The notes below the pieces were generated by a model. That model made no database searches and was not told the origin of the DNA. It saw only the letters and a list, made by a program, of their open reading frames with translations. From Candidatus Acetothermia bacterium (GTDB taxonomy: Bacteria; Bipolaricaulota; Bipolaricaulia; RBG-16-55-9; JANLFV01), in contig JANLFV010000006.1 of assembly GCA_024653345.1 (NCBI GenBank), positions 17,061 to 81,060 on the forward strand: a stretch of 64,000 bases of DNA, read 5' to 3'. This document shows positions 36,884 to 46,379 of this stretch, piece by piece. The first letter of the stretch is position 1. Each line of letters begins with the position of its first letter. The position numbers and the translations under genes are program-made.

Positions 36884-38797
36884 ATGAGCAGAAGGAAGCT
36901 CATTTTCCGGTTAGGTCTAGTCGCTCTAGTTGCGGTTATCCTCACCACGGCCCTCACCGGCGGCGGGCGCGATCGCGGGCAGTTCATGTTCTCGGAAGAA
37001 CTCCAGCCGGGGATGACGGGGTTCTGCAAGACCGCGGTGAACGGGAATCAAATCGTGACTTTCAACTTCACGATCGTCGACATTCTGAGGACGGCCTATG
37101 TGGGGCTCGACCCGCGGGCGGAGGAATACAAGATCACGATCCTGGCCCGCGCGGAAGAGGGCTTCTGGACTGCAGCGGGGATGAGCGGGAGCCCCTGCTA
37201 CATCGATGACAAGCTGATTGGCGCTTTATTCGCCAGCTACTCCTGGGACACACCGCTCACCGAGCCGGGGAAGCCCTTCCTAATCCAGCCGATCGAGGCG
37301 ATGCTCCCGGTCCTCGACGCCTGCCTGAGCAGGGTGAGCGCGCCGGCCAGTGGCTCAAGCAGCGCCTCAGCGCAGTTGGGTCCTGTGGGTCGAACCATTC
37401 AGGCGGTCAGCCTGACGGGGAAGACCGAGATTGAGCGGATCAAGGTCGTCGCTCGCCCTCCTGCCCCCGAGGAACTGGAAGCCCACCCGCGCACGCTCTT
37501 CGTCCAGTATCTCGCGACACCGGTCGCGGTGAGCGGCCTCTCGGGCAGGGCCTACCGCTGGTTGAAGGAGGGCATGGACGCCGAAGTCGGCGGGAGCGTG
37601 CTTCGCTACCTCCGCGGTGAGCGGGCCTTCCAGAGCTTCCTCTCCTCCCTTAGACAGGGCCTGGAAGAGCGGTATGATGTCGAGCTCTACAACTTCAGAG
37701 CGGGCGGGCAGGTCCAGGGGGTCGATCCCGGTCCGCTCGTCCCCGGCGCACCCGTGGGAAGCGCGATCATGCTCGGCGACTTCACCTACGGCGGCTACGG
37801 GACAGTCACCTACGTCGAGGACCAGTGCCTCATCGCCTATGGGCACCCCGACTTCTTCCTCGGGGAGACTGATCTATTCATGACCTCCATCTACATCACT
37901 GACTTGGTCCGCAGCATTCAGCGCCCCTTCAAGGAGGGCTACATTGTGGGCGAGGTTGGGAGCCTCCTCGAGGACAGACTGCACGCGATCGCCGGTGCGA
38001 TCGGCAGACCGACTACAGCGATCCAGCTCAATCTCACCGTCACAGACAGGGACTCCGGGATCACGAACACTTTCACGACCAAGTCGGTGGCCCTGCCAGA
38101 GTGGTATCCCGACAACCTCCTCTGGGCTGGCCTGGAGGCGGTGGACCGGACGTTGAACCGGGTGGGGCGAGGGACCTTGAACATGCATCTGACCATCAGG
38201 GGAGCCGCGGGCGAGAAGCTCCTGGAGCGGCGCGATATCTATGTGAGCAACTACGACATCTCCGAGGCGGGAACCTTCGATCCGGCCTGGATCTCTTATC
38301 TCCTGGCCTGGAACGAGTTCGCCGACCCTCAGATCAGCGCGATCGACCTCGAGATGACCGTCGAGAGGAACCTCCGCGTCAAGGTGATCGAGTCGGTCGA
38401 GCCGGCGAGCCAGTCCGTGAGCCGCGGCGGGACCCTCCGCTATAACCTCAAGCTCCAGCCCTATCGCGGGGCCCAGGAGACGATCACCGGCTCGCTCAAG
38501 ATACCTGACTGGGCAAACCAGGATGACGTGGTCTACCTCGAGGCCTTTCCCGCGAACTGGGCCTTCTGGAAGTTCGAGATGCAGGCCCCCTGGGCTCGGC
38601 CTTACTTCCTCTGGGACACGATCCTGGACCTCGACGGCCTGATCGAGGCGATCCAAGGGGCCTGGACGAATGACGCCGTGCTGGTCGTGGCCTGGTCCTC
38701 CACAACGGGAAGGGCATACGCCATCGACATCAAGTCCGTCGGCGACTTCTTCGTCGACGGCGATCGGGAGTCGGAGAAGGTCGCTCAGGTCCGGTAG
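36884..38797 (+). CDS. Secreted SpoIVB-type (peptidase S55) serine protease-like protein
   Basis: A 637-residue protein with an N-terminal signal or anchor (KLIFRLGLVALVAVILTTAL) and an S55 peptidase domain. Signatures are LQPGMTGFCKTAVNGNQIVTFNFTIVD near residue 45 and the catalytic serine motif GMSGSPCYIDDKLIGALF near residue 103. In Bacillus SpoIVB cuts SpoIVFA to activate sigmaK, but sporulation genes are not seen here. The C-terminal 400 residues are probably beta-rich and unassigned. AAGGAGGT precedes the ATG. Role is unknown; an envelope protease is likely. Confidence 0.75.
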   Translation: MSRRKLIFRLGLVALVAVILTTALTGGGRDRGQFMFSEELQPGMTGFCKTAVNGNQIVTFNFTIVDILRTAYVGLDPRAEEYKITILARAEEGFWTAAGMSGSPCYIDDKLIGALFASYSWDTPLTEPGKPFLIQPIEAMLPVLDACLSRVSAPASGSSSASAQLGPVGRTIQAVSLTGKTEIERIKVVARPPAPEELEAHPRTLFVQYLATPVAVSGLSGRAYRWLKEGMDAEVGGSVLRYLRGERAFQSFLSSLRQGLEERYDVELYNFRAGGQVQGVDPGPLVPGAPVGSAIMLGDFTYGGYGTVTYVEDQCLIAYGHPDFFLGETDLFMTSIYITDLVRSIQRPFKEGYIVGEVGSLLEDRLHAIAGAIGRPTTAIQLNLTVTDRDSGITNTFTTKSVALPEWYPDNLLWAGLEAVDRTLNRVGRGTLNMHLTIRGAAGEKLLERRDIYVSNYDISEAGTFDPAWISYLLAWNEFADPQISAIDLEMTVERNLRVKVIESVEPASQSVSRGGTLRYNLKLQPYRGAQETITGSLKIPDWANQDDVVYLEAFPANWAFWKFEMQAPWARPYFLWDTILDLDGLIEAIQGAWTNDAVLVVAWSSTTGRAYAIDIKSVGDFFVDGDRESEKVAQVR

Positions 38798-38851
38798 GAC
38801 GGACACATATTCTCGCAGCACCACGTCGACATCTGCTGACTGGAAAGGAAT

Positions 38852-38879
38852 GGGGCCGTCGGTCGAGCCCGACGGCCCC
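38852..38879 (-). terminator. Hairpin terminator between the S55 gene and tmRNA
   Basis: An 11-base-pair stem (GGGGCCGTCGG with CCGACGGCCCC, six-base loop) between convergent transcripts. On the minus strand it is followed by ATTCCTTTCC, a weak U-tract, so it mainly fits tmRNA; it may act for both. Confidence 0.65.
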
Positions 38880-38886
38880 AAGCTCT

Positions 38887-39245
38887 TGGTGGAGGTGCGG
38901 GGAATCGAACCCCGGTCCGAAAATGCTTCCACCCGACTTCTACAAGCTTAGTCCCATGCTCTATTCTGAGGCCGAAAGCTCCCATGGGACAGGATCTTCC
39001 GGCCCGAGCCCTTCAGTTTCGTCCCCCATCCCTTCCGGGCTGAAGGGAAGAGGCCAGCCCGTTTCAGTCGACGCCCCTAAGGCCCCACGGGCGAGGGCCT
39101 CAGGGACGGCCCCTCAGTTAGTTATAAGAGGGGACAGCGAATGCCAGATTGTCGGCATTTATTGGTAGATCTGCCATTTGCAGGAGATGGCAGAAACTCC
39201 GCTTGCCGCCGGACTTCCGCATTCCCGTCGAGACCGTTCACCCCC
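38887..39245 (-). ncRNA. ssrA: Transfer-messenger RNA
   Basis: A 359-base tmRNA for rescue of stalled ribosomes. The 5' end GGGGGTG pairs with the 3' CACCTCC to form an acceptor stem with a G-U at position 3, the alanine identity signal. A73 and an encoded CCA follow. The T-arm (GGGGTTCGATTCCCC) is perfect, and a GGTCTCGACGGG-like 5' segment is conserved. The tag frame is at 39118-39156. It is followed by the terminator at 38852-38879. Confidence 0.96.
39118..39156 (-). other. tmRNA proteolysis-tag reading frame
   Basis: The best frame starts at GCC and reads ADNLAFAVPSYN then TAA, directly followed by another in-frame-shifted stop region. The start (ADN-LA) resembles usual tags, but the end SYN differs from the normal small-hydrophobic LAA/AA. 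The other two frames do not begin with Ala or Gly. The tag assignment is inference. Confidence 0.6.
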
Positions 39246-39265
39246 ATCTCAAAGATCGCAGTGTT

Positions 39266-39293
39266 ATTATACAACAGAGAGCCCGAAATGCAA
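39266..39293 (-). promoter_or_regulatory. Promoter for tmRNA
   Basis: Minus-strand TTGCAT (39288-39293), 16-base spacer, TATAAT (39266-39271), about 20 bases before the mature 5' end, which leaves a short leader for RNase P to remove. Confidence 0.7.
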
Positions 39294-39294
39294 G

Positions 39295-39657
39295 CTACAA
39301 CCTCCGGCCGAGGAGCAGCCCGCCGAGCGCTCCGAGCGAGTCGGCGCCCCAGTCGAGGATCGAGGCCGAGCGCGTGGGGACGAAGAGCTGGTGGAGCTCA
39401 TCGGAGCCGGCGTAGGCCAAAGCGATGATCAGGGCCAGGCCGAGCCCGCGGGCGTCCCGCGGATTGAAGGCCTTCCAGGCCAGGAGGCCGAAGAGGAGAT
39501 ACTCGAGGAAGTGCCAGAGCTTATCCCCGTGGGCGAAGGGGAAGACGGGCGAACCCTCGGGGAGTGGGAGGCTCGAGAGCCAGAAGATCAGGCCGGAATA
39601 GAGGAGCAGCGTCAAGCCCCACAGCAGGCGTTTGTTCAATTCAGAGACATCTCCCAT
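39295..39657 (-). CDS. VanZ-like membrane protein
   Basis: A 120-residue protein of the VanZ-like family with three to four hydrophobic segments. Family motifs are HGDKLWHFLEYLLFGLLAW and DELHQLFVPTRSASILDWGADSLGALGG. VanZ-type proteins are of uncertain function, apart from teicoplanin resistance in Enterococcus. It lies between RNase P RNA and tmRNA on the same strand; the tmRNA promoter overlaps its end region. Confidence 0.85.
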   Translation of the reverse strand: MGDVSELNKRLLWGLTLLLYSGLIFWLSSLPLPEGSPVFPFAHGDKLWHFLEYLLFGLLAWKAFNPRDARGLGLALIIALAYAGSDELHQLFVPTRSASILDWGADSLGALGGLLLGRRL

Positions 39658-39659
39658 CA

Positions 39660-40015
39660 GAGCGCAGAGAGGGCCGTAAGCCGGATTCTGTGTTTAAGAG
39701 GGCCATCCATCTTGGCGGTCCACCCGGAGGCGAGAGGGCGGGCCGCCCTCGTCTTCCTCCCTACTCGACCTTGCTCCGGCCGGGGGGCTGCCAGCCCGGC
39801 CCGGTCGCCCGGGCCGGCGGTGGGCTCTTACCCCTTGAAGCCGCCTCTAGCGGCACCCTTTCACCCTTGCCCCAAGCGAGGCGGTCTGGTCTCTGTGGCC
39901 TTACCCGAGGGTCGCCCCTCCTGGGCTTGCGCCCAGCGGCCTGCCCTGTGGAGTCCGGACTTTCCTCGACCGAGCGGCAAGGCGCTCGGCCGCGGCCCTC
40001 CGGCCCTCTCTGCTC
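39660..40015 (-). ncRNA. rnpB: RNase P RNA
   Basis: Catalytic RNA of RNase P, which matures tRNA 5' ends (and tmRNA). The conserved P4-region GAGGAAAGTCCGGACTCC lies at about 39954-39971, and the 3' conserved segment CAGAATCCGGCTTACGGCCC lies at about 39670-39690. The ends pair to form P1 (GAGCAGAGAGGGCC with GGCCCTCTCTGC). The length of about 356 bases fits an ancestral type A RNA. Ends are estimated from P1 and could shift by a few bases. Confidence 0.93.
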
Positions 40016-40018
40016 ACC

Positions 40019-40024
40019 ATTATA
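40019..40024 (-). promoter_or_regulatory. -10 box of RNase P RNA
   Basis: A minus-strand TATAAT ends four bases before the predicted 5' end of RNase P RNA. The -35 at the right distance is poor (TACTCT). Confidence 0.55.
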
Positions 40025-40030
40025 CCGGAT

Positions 40031-40741
40031 TCATTCCCAGTAGAGTATCCGGTGGCAGTTCTCGCAGACCACCAGCTCCCGCCCCTCGCGCACTCGGTCG
40101 CGCGTGTTCTCCGAGAGCCACATCTTGCAGCCGGAGCAGGAATCGCCCTCGACTCTCGCGATCGGCTCGTCGTAGCGGTAGTCGCGCATCAGCCGCTCAT
40201 ACTGCTCGAGGAGGTGGCGTTCGACCTGCGCGGCCAGCTCGGCGCGGCGCTCGCGAGCTCGCTCCAGCTCGGCCTGGCGGGCGGCGGTCTCCTGAGCCAC
40301 CCGGTCGATCTCCTCGCGCATCCCGCGCTCCCATGCGCTGAGCGCCTCGGCCTCCCCGGCCAGTTGCTTCTCTTTGGCCTCGATCTCGTTCATCAGCCCG
40401 ATCGCCCCGTCCGCCAGCTCTTCCATCCGCCGCCTGGTCCAGTCGAGCTTCTCCTTGAGCGCCTCCATCTCCCGGTAGCTCATGATGCTCTCGCGCAGCT
40501 GCTTTTCGTAGTTCCGCATCTGGTAGTCGAGGGAGTCGACCTCGTCGTTCCGGCGGTGGCTCTCGCGGCGGAGATCGTCCAGCGCCCTCCGCTTCTCCGC
40601 CAGCTCCGCACGCCTCTGGTCGATTCTCTCCTCCAGCTCCCTCCGCCGCGCCGCGAGCCGCTCGAGGCGGGCGGAGAGCTCGCTGATAGCCCGGTCCTGC
40701 CGCTGCACTTGGAATAGGAGTGCCAGCCTCTCGCGCATCAT
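40031..40741 (-). CDS. Coiled-coil protein with C-terminal C4 zinc ribbon
   Basis: A 236-residue protein of the widespread C4-type zinc-ribbon family (zf-RING_7/CT398-like). Most of it is a long charged coiled coil (residues 10-180), ending in a zinc ribbon with CSGC and CENCHRILYWE. Members are often found by rnpB and are thought to be scaffold or chaperone-like; no activity is proven. The RNase P RNA gene starts 16 bases downstream. Confidence 0.85.
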   Translation of the reverse strand: MMRERLALLFQVQRQDRAISELSARLERLAARRRELEERIDQRRAELAEKRRALDDLRRESHRRNDEVDSLDYQMRNYEKQLRESIMSYREMEALKEKLDWTRRRMEELADGAIGLMNEIEAKEKQLAGEAEALSAWERGMREEIDRVAQETAARQAELERARERRAELAAQVERHLLEQYERLMRDYRYDEPIARVEGDSCSGCKMWLSENTRDRVREGRELVVCENCHRILYWE

Positions 40742-40810
40742 CTCGCCCTCTCACTGTCTGAGGTATCAGTGTAGCCGGAGCTTCAGGAGGGAGGCAAACT
40801 CGCGGCTCGC

Positions 40811-40839
40811 TTGACTAGCGGCCCCAGGGATGTTAACAT
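40811..40839 (+). promoter_or_regulatory. Promoter for tRNA-Ala
   Basis: TTGACT (40811-40816), 17-base spacer, TAACAT (40834-40839), nine bases before the mature tRNA. Confidence 0.65.
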
Positions 40840-40848
40840 ACCCCCGCG

Positions 40849-40924
40849 GGGGCCGTAGCTCAGTTGGGAGAGCGCCTGTATGGCATGCAGGAGGTCAGGG
40901 GTTCGACTCCCCTCGGCTCCACCA
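40849..40924 (+). tRNA. tRNA-Ala (GGC anticodon)
   Basis: A 76-base cloverleaf with encoded CCA. Acceptor GGGGCCG/CGGCTCC holds the G3-U70 pair that marks alanine tRNA. The anticodon loop is ATGGCAT, with anticodon GGC. The T-loop TTCGACT is normal. It is alone, with murE convergent just downstream. Confidence 0.97.
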
Positions 40925-40946
40925 GCTCCTAGGCGGGGGGCGGCAG

Positions 40947-42398
40947 TTAGATTACGCCCTCCGCTTCCAGAAAGGCCCGATCGTTGAACTCCTCCTCGTG
41001 GTCAGCAAAGATCTGCGTCCGCTCGTGGCCCTTCCCGGCGATGAGAACCACATCTCCCGGCTCAGCGAGAGCGAGGGCCCGTCGGATCGCCTCCCGCCGG
41101 TCGACGATCGCCTCGTAGCTTGCGAGGGTTTGTCTTATCCCGACCTCGATCTCGGCGATGATCCCCTCAGGCGGCTCGGACTTGGGGTTGTCGCTGGTGA
41201 TGATCGTGTAGTCGCTCAGCCGGCCGCTGATCTGGCCCATCACCGGTCGCTTCAGGCGATCGGATTCGCCCCCGCAGCCGAAGACGGTGATGAGCCGCCG
41301 GTAGCGCGGTCGGAGCGCTGAGAGCACCTTCTCGAGGGCATCGGGGGAGTGGGCGAAATCGATCACGATCTCGAAGCCCCCTCGGGCAGGGAACCGCTCG
41401 AACCGCCCCTCGACCCGCCTGACGCGCTCGACCCCCTGCTTGATCGCTGACAGTGGCAGGCCCCGGGCCAGCCCCACGCCGATCGCGGCGAGGATGTTGT
41501 AGACATTGAACTCCCCCGGGAGGGCCGTCTCGATGGCCATCTCTCCCCTCGGGGTCCGGACGAGGAACCGCGAGCTGGCCAGGCCGAGCTCGAGATCTCG
41601 AGCGCGGATCGTCGCTCCCTCGCTGAGGCCGTAGGTGAGGACTTCCGCCCTCGTGGCCTCGATGCAGTCCTGACCGTGAGGATCGTCGAGGTTCACAACG
41701 GCTGTGCCCGAAGGCTGGAGCATGGCGAACAGCCGGAGCTTGGCCCTGAGGTAGTCCTCCGCCGTGCTGTAGTAGTCGAGGTGATCGTGGGACAGGTTCG
41801 TCCAGACCGCCGCGCCGAAATCGACCCCCAGCACCCGCTCCTGCGACAGGCCGTGGGCCGAGACCTCCAGGACCAGGTTCCTCATGCCAGCCAAGACGGC
41901 CGCGCGGGCAATCCTCTGAATGGCCAGCGGATCAGGGGTTGTGTTGGCCAGGCCGCGCTCGAGGTTGTTGCTGATCGTGCTGATTATCTCAGTCTGAGCT
42001 TCACCGAGGACGCTCTGCGCCAGATGCGCCACGGTGGTCTTCCCCTTCGTGCCCGTGACGCCGACCGTGAAGAGCTCGCGAGTGGGATGGCCATAGAAGG
42101 CCGCAGCGAGGAGGGCAAGCGCCCTCCGGCTGTTGGCAACCCGGACATAGGTTATCCCGCTTGGGGCGAGGTCTTTCTCCCCGACGACGGCGACCGCGCC
42201 ACCGGCGACCGCCTCCTCGATGTGGGCATGGCCGTCGTGCTTCTGCCCTCTGACCGCCACGAAGACGCTCCCCGGCCCGACGGAGCGGGAGTCGCAACTG
42301 ATTGCGGAGATCTCGACCTCGGGCTCGCCGGACAGGGCGAGGGGCTCGACCTCTTCGAGCAGGGAGGCCAATTTCATCTTCGTCTGCGGGTTAGCCAT
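40947..42398 (-). CDS. murE: UDP-MurNAc-tripeptide synthetase
   Basis: Adds the third residue to the peptidoglycan stem peptide in the cytosol. Domain N-terminus is SCDSRSVGPGSVFVAVRG, the P-loop is GVTGTKGKTT near residue 112, and the carbamylated-lysine region and HSPDALEKVL are present. The substrate-specificity loop reads TSDNPKSEPPEG, where DAP-adding enzymes have DNPR; the third amino acid is therefore uncertain (DAP, lysine or ornithine). An ATG at 42396-42398 is used; a TTG lies six bases upstream. Confidence 0.92.
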   Translation of the reverse strand: MANPQTKMKLASLLEEVEPLALSGEPEVEISAISCDSRSVGPGSVFVAVRGQKHDGHAHIEEAVAGGAVAVVGEKDLAPSGITYVRVANSRRALALLAAAFYGHPTRELFTVGVTGTKGKTTVAHLAQSVLGEAQTEIISTISNNLERGLANTTPDPLAIQRIARAAVLAGMRNLVLEVSAHGLSQERVLGVDFGAAVWTNLSHDHLDYYSTAEDYLRAKLRLFAMLQPSGTAVVNLDDPHGQDCIEATRAEVLTYGLSEGATIRARDLELGLASSRFLVRTPRGEMAIETALPGEFNVYNILAAIGVGLARGLPLSAIKQGVERVRRVEGRFERFPARGGFEIVIDFAHSPDALEKVLSALRPRYRRLITVFGCGGESDRLKRPVMGQISGRLSDYTIITSDNPKSEPPEGIIAEIEVGIRQTLASYEAIVDRREAIRRALALAEPGDVVLIAGKGHERTQIFADHEEEFNDRAFLEAEGVI

Positions 42399-42477
42399 TT
42401 GCAACTGTGCGCGTTGCCGGCGCTGCCGAAACTATCTGTCATCCCCCCGCACTTGCCAACTGGGCAACTTGCGCAGC

Positions 42478-44388
<1,911 letters not shown>

Positions 44389-44392
44389 CTAA

Positions 44393-44421
44393 ATTGTAGC
44401 ACATCCTGATCAGTCTAGCAA
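44393..44421 (-). promoter_or_regulatory. Promoter for gyrB
   Basis: Minus-strand TTGCTA (44416-44421), 17-base spacer, TACAAT (44393-44398), with AGGAG just before the ATG. Confidence 0.7.
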
Positions 44422-44508
44422 AATCCCCGGCCACAGCCCCCTCAATGTGGTCGGGATTACAGTCCGAGGCAAGGTCAGGGGACGGCCCGCGCGGGGAAGG
44501 CTGTCCCC

Positions 44509-44537
44509 TTGTCCGCTTTGGGGGCGTGGGCTAGAAT
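44509..44537 (+). promoter_or_regulatory. Promoter for the octanoyltransferase gene, leaderless
   Basis: TTGTCC (44509-44514), 17-base spacer, TAGAAT (44532-44537). The ATG at 44545 is seven bases after the -10 box, where transcription should begin, and there is no Shine-Dalgarno sequence. Confidence 0.65.
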
Positions 44538-44544
44538 GAGCCCG

Positions 44545-45333
44545 ATGGAATGGCGGCTGCTGCGGAGCGGTCCCGGAGGTGCCGCGTGGAACATGGCCCT
44601 CGATGAGGCGCTCTGGCGCTCCTTCCCCAAGACCGGGAGGCCGATCCTCAGGCTCTACGCCTGGAGCGAGCCGGCGGTCTCCATCGGCTACGCCCAACGC
44701 GCTGCCGAGCTCGACCTTCGGGAGTGCTCACGACTGGAACTTTCGCTTGTCCGCCGGCCCACGGGGGGAAGGGCTGTCCTCCACGATCGTGAAGTGACCT
44801 GTGGCCTTATCCACCCTCTGGAAGGGCTCGGGGGCGTGGAGGCCTCCCACCGGTCGATCGCCACGGCCCTAGCCTTGGGCTTGCAGACGCTTGGCCTTGC
44901 AGCGGAGGTGGGCGAGGGAGGAAAGCGCGTGGGCGCCTGCGGTTCCGGCGCGTGCTTTGAGGCCCCCTCGCATTCCGAGCTGACCGTTCAGGGGAGGAAG
45001 GTCGCGGGCATGGCCCAGGTCCGGGATCAGTCGGCGCTCCTCGAGCAGTGCTCGTTCCCTCTGGAGCTGGATTACGAGGTGCTAGCCGCGGTCATGAGGC
45101 CGGATGGCCTCGAGGGCGAGGAGTTCATCAGCCTCCTCCAGGAGCGGGCGGCGGGGCTCCGCGAGTTCGGGCCGCTCGAAGTCGCTGATCTGGAGAGGGC
45201 ACTGATAGCCGGGTTCATCTTGCACTTCGGGGCTGAGCTCGAGGAGTCCGGCCCGACGGCTGAGGAGCTGGCCTTGGCCGGGGAACTGGCGAGCGAGAAA
45301 TATGGCGATCCTCGCTGGAACTTCAGGCGGTAA
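44545..45333 (+). CDS. lipM: Octanoyltransferase LipM / lipoate-protein ligase family
   Basis: A 262-residue protein of the biotin/lipoate transferase fold. Motifs are RRPTGGRAVLHD, the LipM-type catalytic cysteine in ACFEAPSHSELTV (C137), and GRKVAGMAQVRDQ with the lysine. The cysteine context favours LipM (octanoyl-ACP to GcvH transfer) over LplA, but the exact acceptor is inferred. The start ATG at 44545 is used; an ATG nine bases upstream lies across the -10 box. It is divergent from gyrB. Confidence 0.85.
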   Translation: MEWRLLRSGPGGAAWNMALDEALWRSFPKTGRPILRLYAWSEPAVSIGYAQRAAELDLRECSRLELSLVRRPTGGRAVLHDREVTCGLIHPLEGLGGVEASHRSIATALALGLQTLGLAAEVGEGGKRVGACGSGACFEAPSHSELTVQGRKVAGMAQVRDQSALLEQCSFPLELDYEVLAAVMRPDGLEGEEFISLLQERAAGLREFGPLEVADLERALIAGFILHFGAELEESGPTAEELALAGELASEKYGDPRWNFRR

Positions 45334-45364
45334 CTTAACTTCCGCGGGCATTTCGGCGGAGCCC

Positions 45365-45393
45365 TTGACAAAGCGTCCCGCGGCTGGTATACT
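45365..45393 (+). promoter_or_regulatory. Promoter for cspA
   Basis: TTGACA (45365-45370), 17-base spacer, TATACT (45388-45393). The transcript would start near 45400, leaving about 169 bases of leader before the ATG. Confidence 0.85.
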
Positions 45394-45399
45394 GCAGCG

Positions 45400-45568
45400 T
45401 CTGTAGCAGGCACTAGGATGTGGCTAAGTTTCGTGGCATTGAGACATAGCACCGATTGCCCTATGACTGGCTCTAGATGCTCCAACCTCACCAGAGGATC
45501 CTTAGCGGACCTTCCTGGGCAGTGGGCAGCATGAGAACAGTCAAATCTAGACAGACAGGGAGGTCGCG
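45400..45568 (+). promoter_or_regulatory. Long 5' leader of the cold-shock gene
   Basis: The stretch from the promoter to the ATG holds no gene. Its length resembles that of the temperature-responsive cspA leader of Escherichia coli. GGGAGG sits five bases before the ATG. No conserved cold-box could be verified by eye. Confidence 0.5.
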
Positions 45569-45772
45569 ATGGCTAAGGGAACCGTCAAGTGGTTCAACAA
45601 CTCCAAGGGCTACGGTTTCATCACGCAGGACAACGGCGATGAGCTGTTCGTCCACTTCAGCGGGATCAAGGCCCAGGGGTTCAAGTCCCTGCGGGAAGGC
45701 CAGGCCGTGCAGTTCGACGTCGAGTCGGACGCCAAGGGCCCGCGGGCAGTCAACGTCACGGCGCTAGACTAG
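45569..45772 (+). CDS. cspA: Cold-shock protein, CspA family
   Basis: A 67-residue OB-fold RNA chaperone. It has [20 protein letters not shown] with RNP1 (KGYGFI, 13-18) and RNP2 (LFVHFS, 26-31). It melts RNA secondary structure at low temperature. It has its own promoter and terminator and so forms a monocistronic unit; cold control is plausible from the long leader. Confidence 0.97.
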   Translation: MAKGTVKWFNNSKGYGFITQDNGDELFVHFSGIKAQGFKSLREGQAVQFDVESDAKGPRAVNVTALD

Positions 45773-45794
45773 TCTCGAAAGAGCCAACGACCGG

Positions 45795-45829
45795 AGGCCC
45801 CATGAGCGATCATGGGGCCTCTGCTTTTT
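45795..45829 (+). terminator. Rho-independent terminator of cspA
   Basis: An 11-base-pair stem (AGGCCCCATGA with TCATGGGGCCT) closed by a GCGA tetraloop, then CTGCTTTTT. Confidence 0.93.
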
Positions 45830-46129
45830 CTGGTTGTCCTCTCCCAGGCTCCGTTCCGTCGCCGGAGGAGGCTCCCCGGACTTGACTTCACAGGAGTTGA
45901 CAGTGCTATGATCGGCCCAAGGAGTGGGGGCGAGCAGCCTCTTGATCTGAGGGTGAGAGGTGAAGCTAGCAATCGAGATGCGTGCTCGCCCCTAGCACGA
46001 TGATATACAACCCTCACCGGGGTTAGCTGTCACGGACATCACTATCCAGAAGGACTTGAGCCCAAGGCTTAAGAGAAAGCCGCACTCACTGGGGGAGAGG
46101 ATAAATCCGCCTCGGGCTGCAAAGAGCCC
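45830..46129 (+). other. Gene-free 300-base stretch with promoter and stable hairpins; possible small RNA
   Basis: No protein gene is visible on either strand. TTGACT (45882-45887) with a 19-base spacer and the extended -10 TGCTATGAT (45904-45912) could start an RNA near 45919. The RNA would form a 10-base-pair stem (GGGGCGAGCA 45927-45936 with TGCTCGCCCC 45983-45992), then AACCC/GGGTT and GGGCT/AGCCC hairpins. I do not recognise it as a known RNA family. Confidence 0.35.
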
Positions 46130-46205
46130 TGGTGGGTGGTGCAGGACTTGAACCTGCGGCCTCCTGCACGTCAAGCAGACGCTCTTCCAACTGAGCTAAC
46201 CACCC
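46130..46205 (-). tRNA. tRNA-Val (GAC anticodon)
   Basis: A 76-base cloverleaf with encoded CCA. Acceptor GGGTGGT/ACCACCC, D-arm GCTC/GAGC, anticodon loop TTGACGT (anticodon GAC), T-arm GCAGG TTCAAGT CCTGC. It is downstream of tRNA-Cys, separated by five bases, in one transcript. Confidence 0.97.
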
Positions 46206-46210
46206 TCGGG

Positions 46211-46282
46211 AGGCGGCGGCCGGACTCGAACCGGCGTATGAGGGTTTTGCAGACCCTGGCCTTACCTCTTGGCTACGCCGCC
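46211..46282 (-). tRNA. tRNA-Cys (GCA anticodon)
   Basis: A 72-base cloverleaf with acceptor GGCGGCG/CGCCGCC and discriminator U73, the cysteine identity base. Anticodon loop CTGCAAA gives GCA. The D-stem is three base pairs. The CCA is not encoded (CCC follows), so the CCA-adding enzyme must supply it. Confidence 0.96.
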
Positions 46283-46291
46283 ATCGTTGAG

Positions 46292-46320
46292 ATTCTAGCG
46301 CCCGCCGGAGCCGTTGTCAA
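46292..46320 (-). promoter_or_regulatory. Promoter for tRNA-Cys/tRNA-Val
   Basis: Minus-strand TTGACA (46315-46320), 17-base spacer, TAGAAT (46292-46297), nine bases from the tRNA-Cys 5' end. Confidence 0.85.
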
Positions 46321-46329
46321 CACCCCCGC

Positions 46330-46359
46330 TTGAAAAGGGCCCCCAGATTCGTCTATGAT
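46330..46359 (+). promoter_or_regulatory. Promoter for the DUF4139 gene
   Basis: TTGAAA (46330-46335), 18-base spacer, TATGAT (46354-46359), followed by GGAGGTGG before the ATG at 46380. Confidence 0.65.
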
Positions 46360-46379
46360 CGGCGACGGAGGTGGTAAAG

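Noticed and set aside
39178-40341. Plus-strand frame across RNase P RNA and the VanZ gene
   Set aside because: It covers a clear structural RNA and antisense coding sequence and resembles no protein family.
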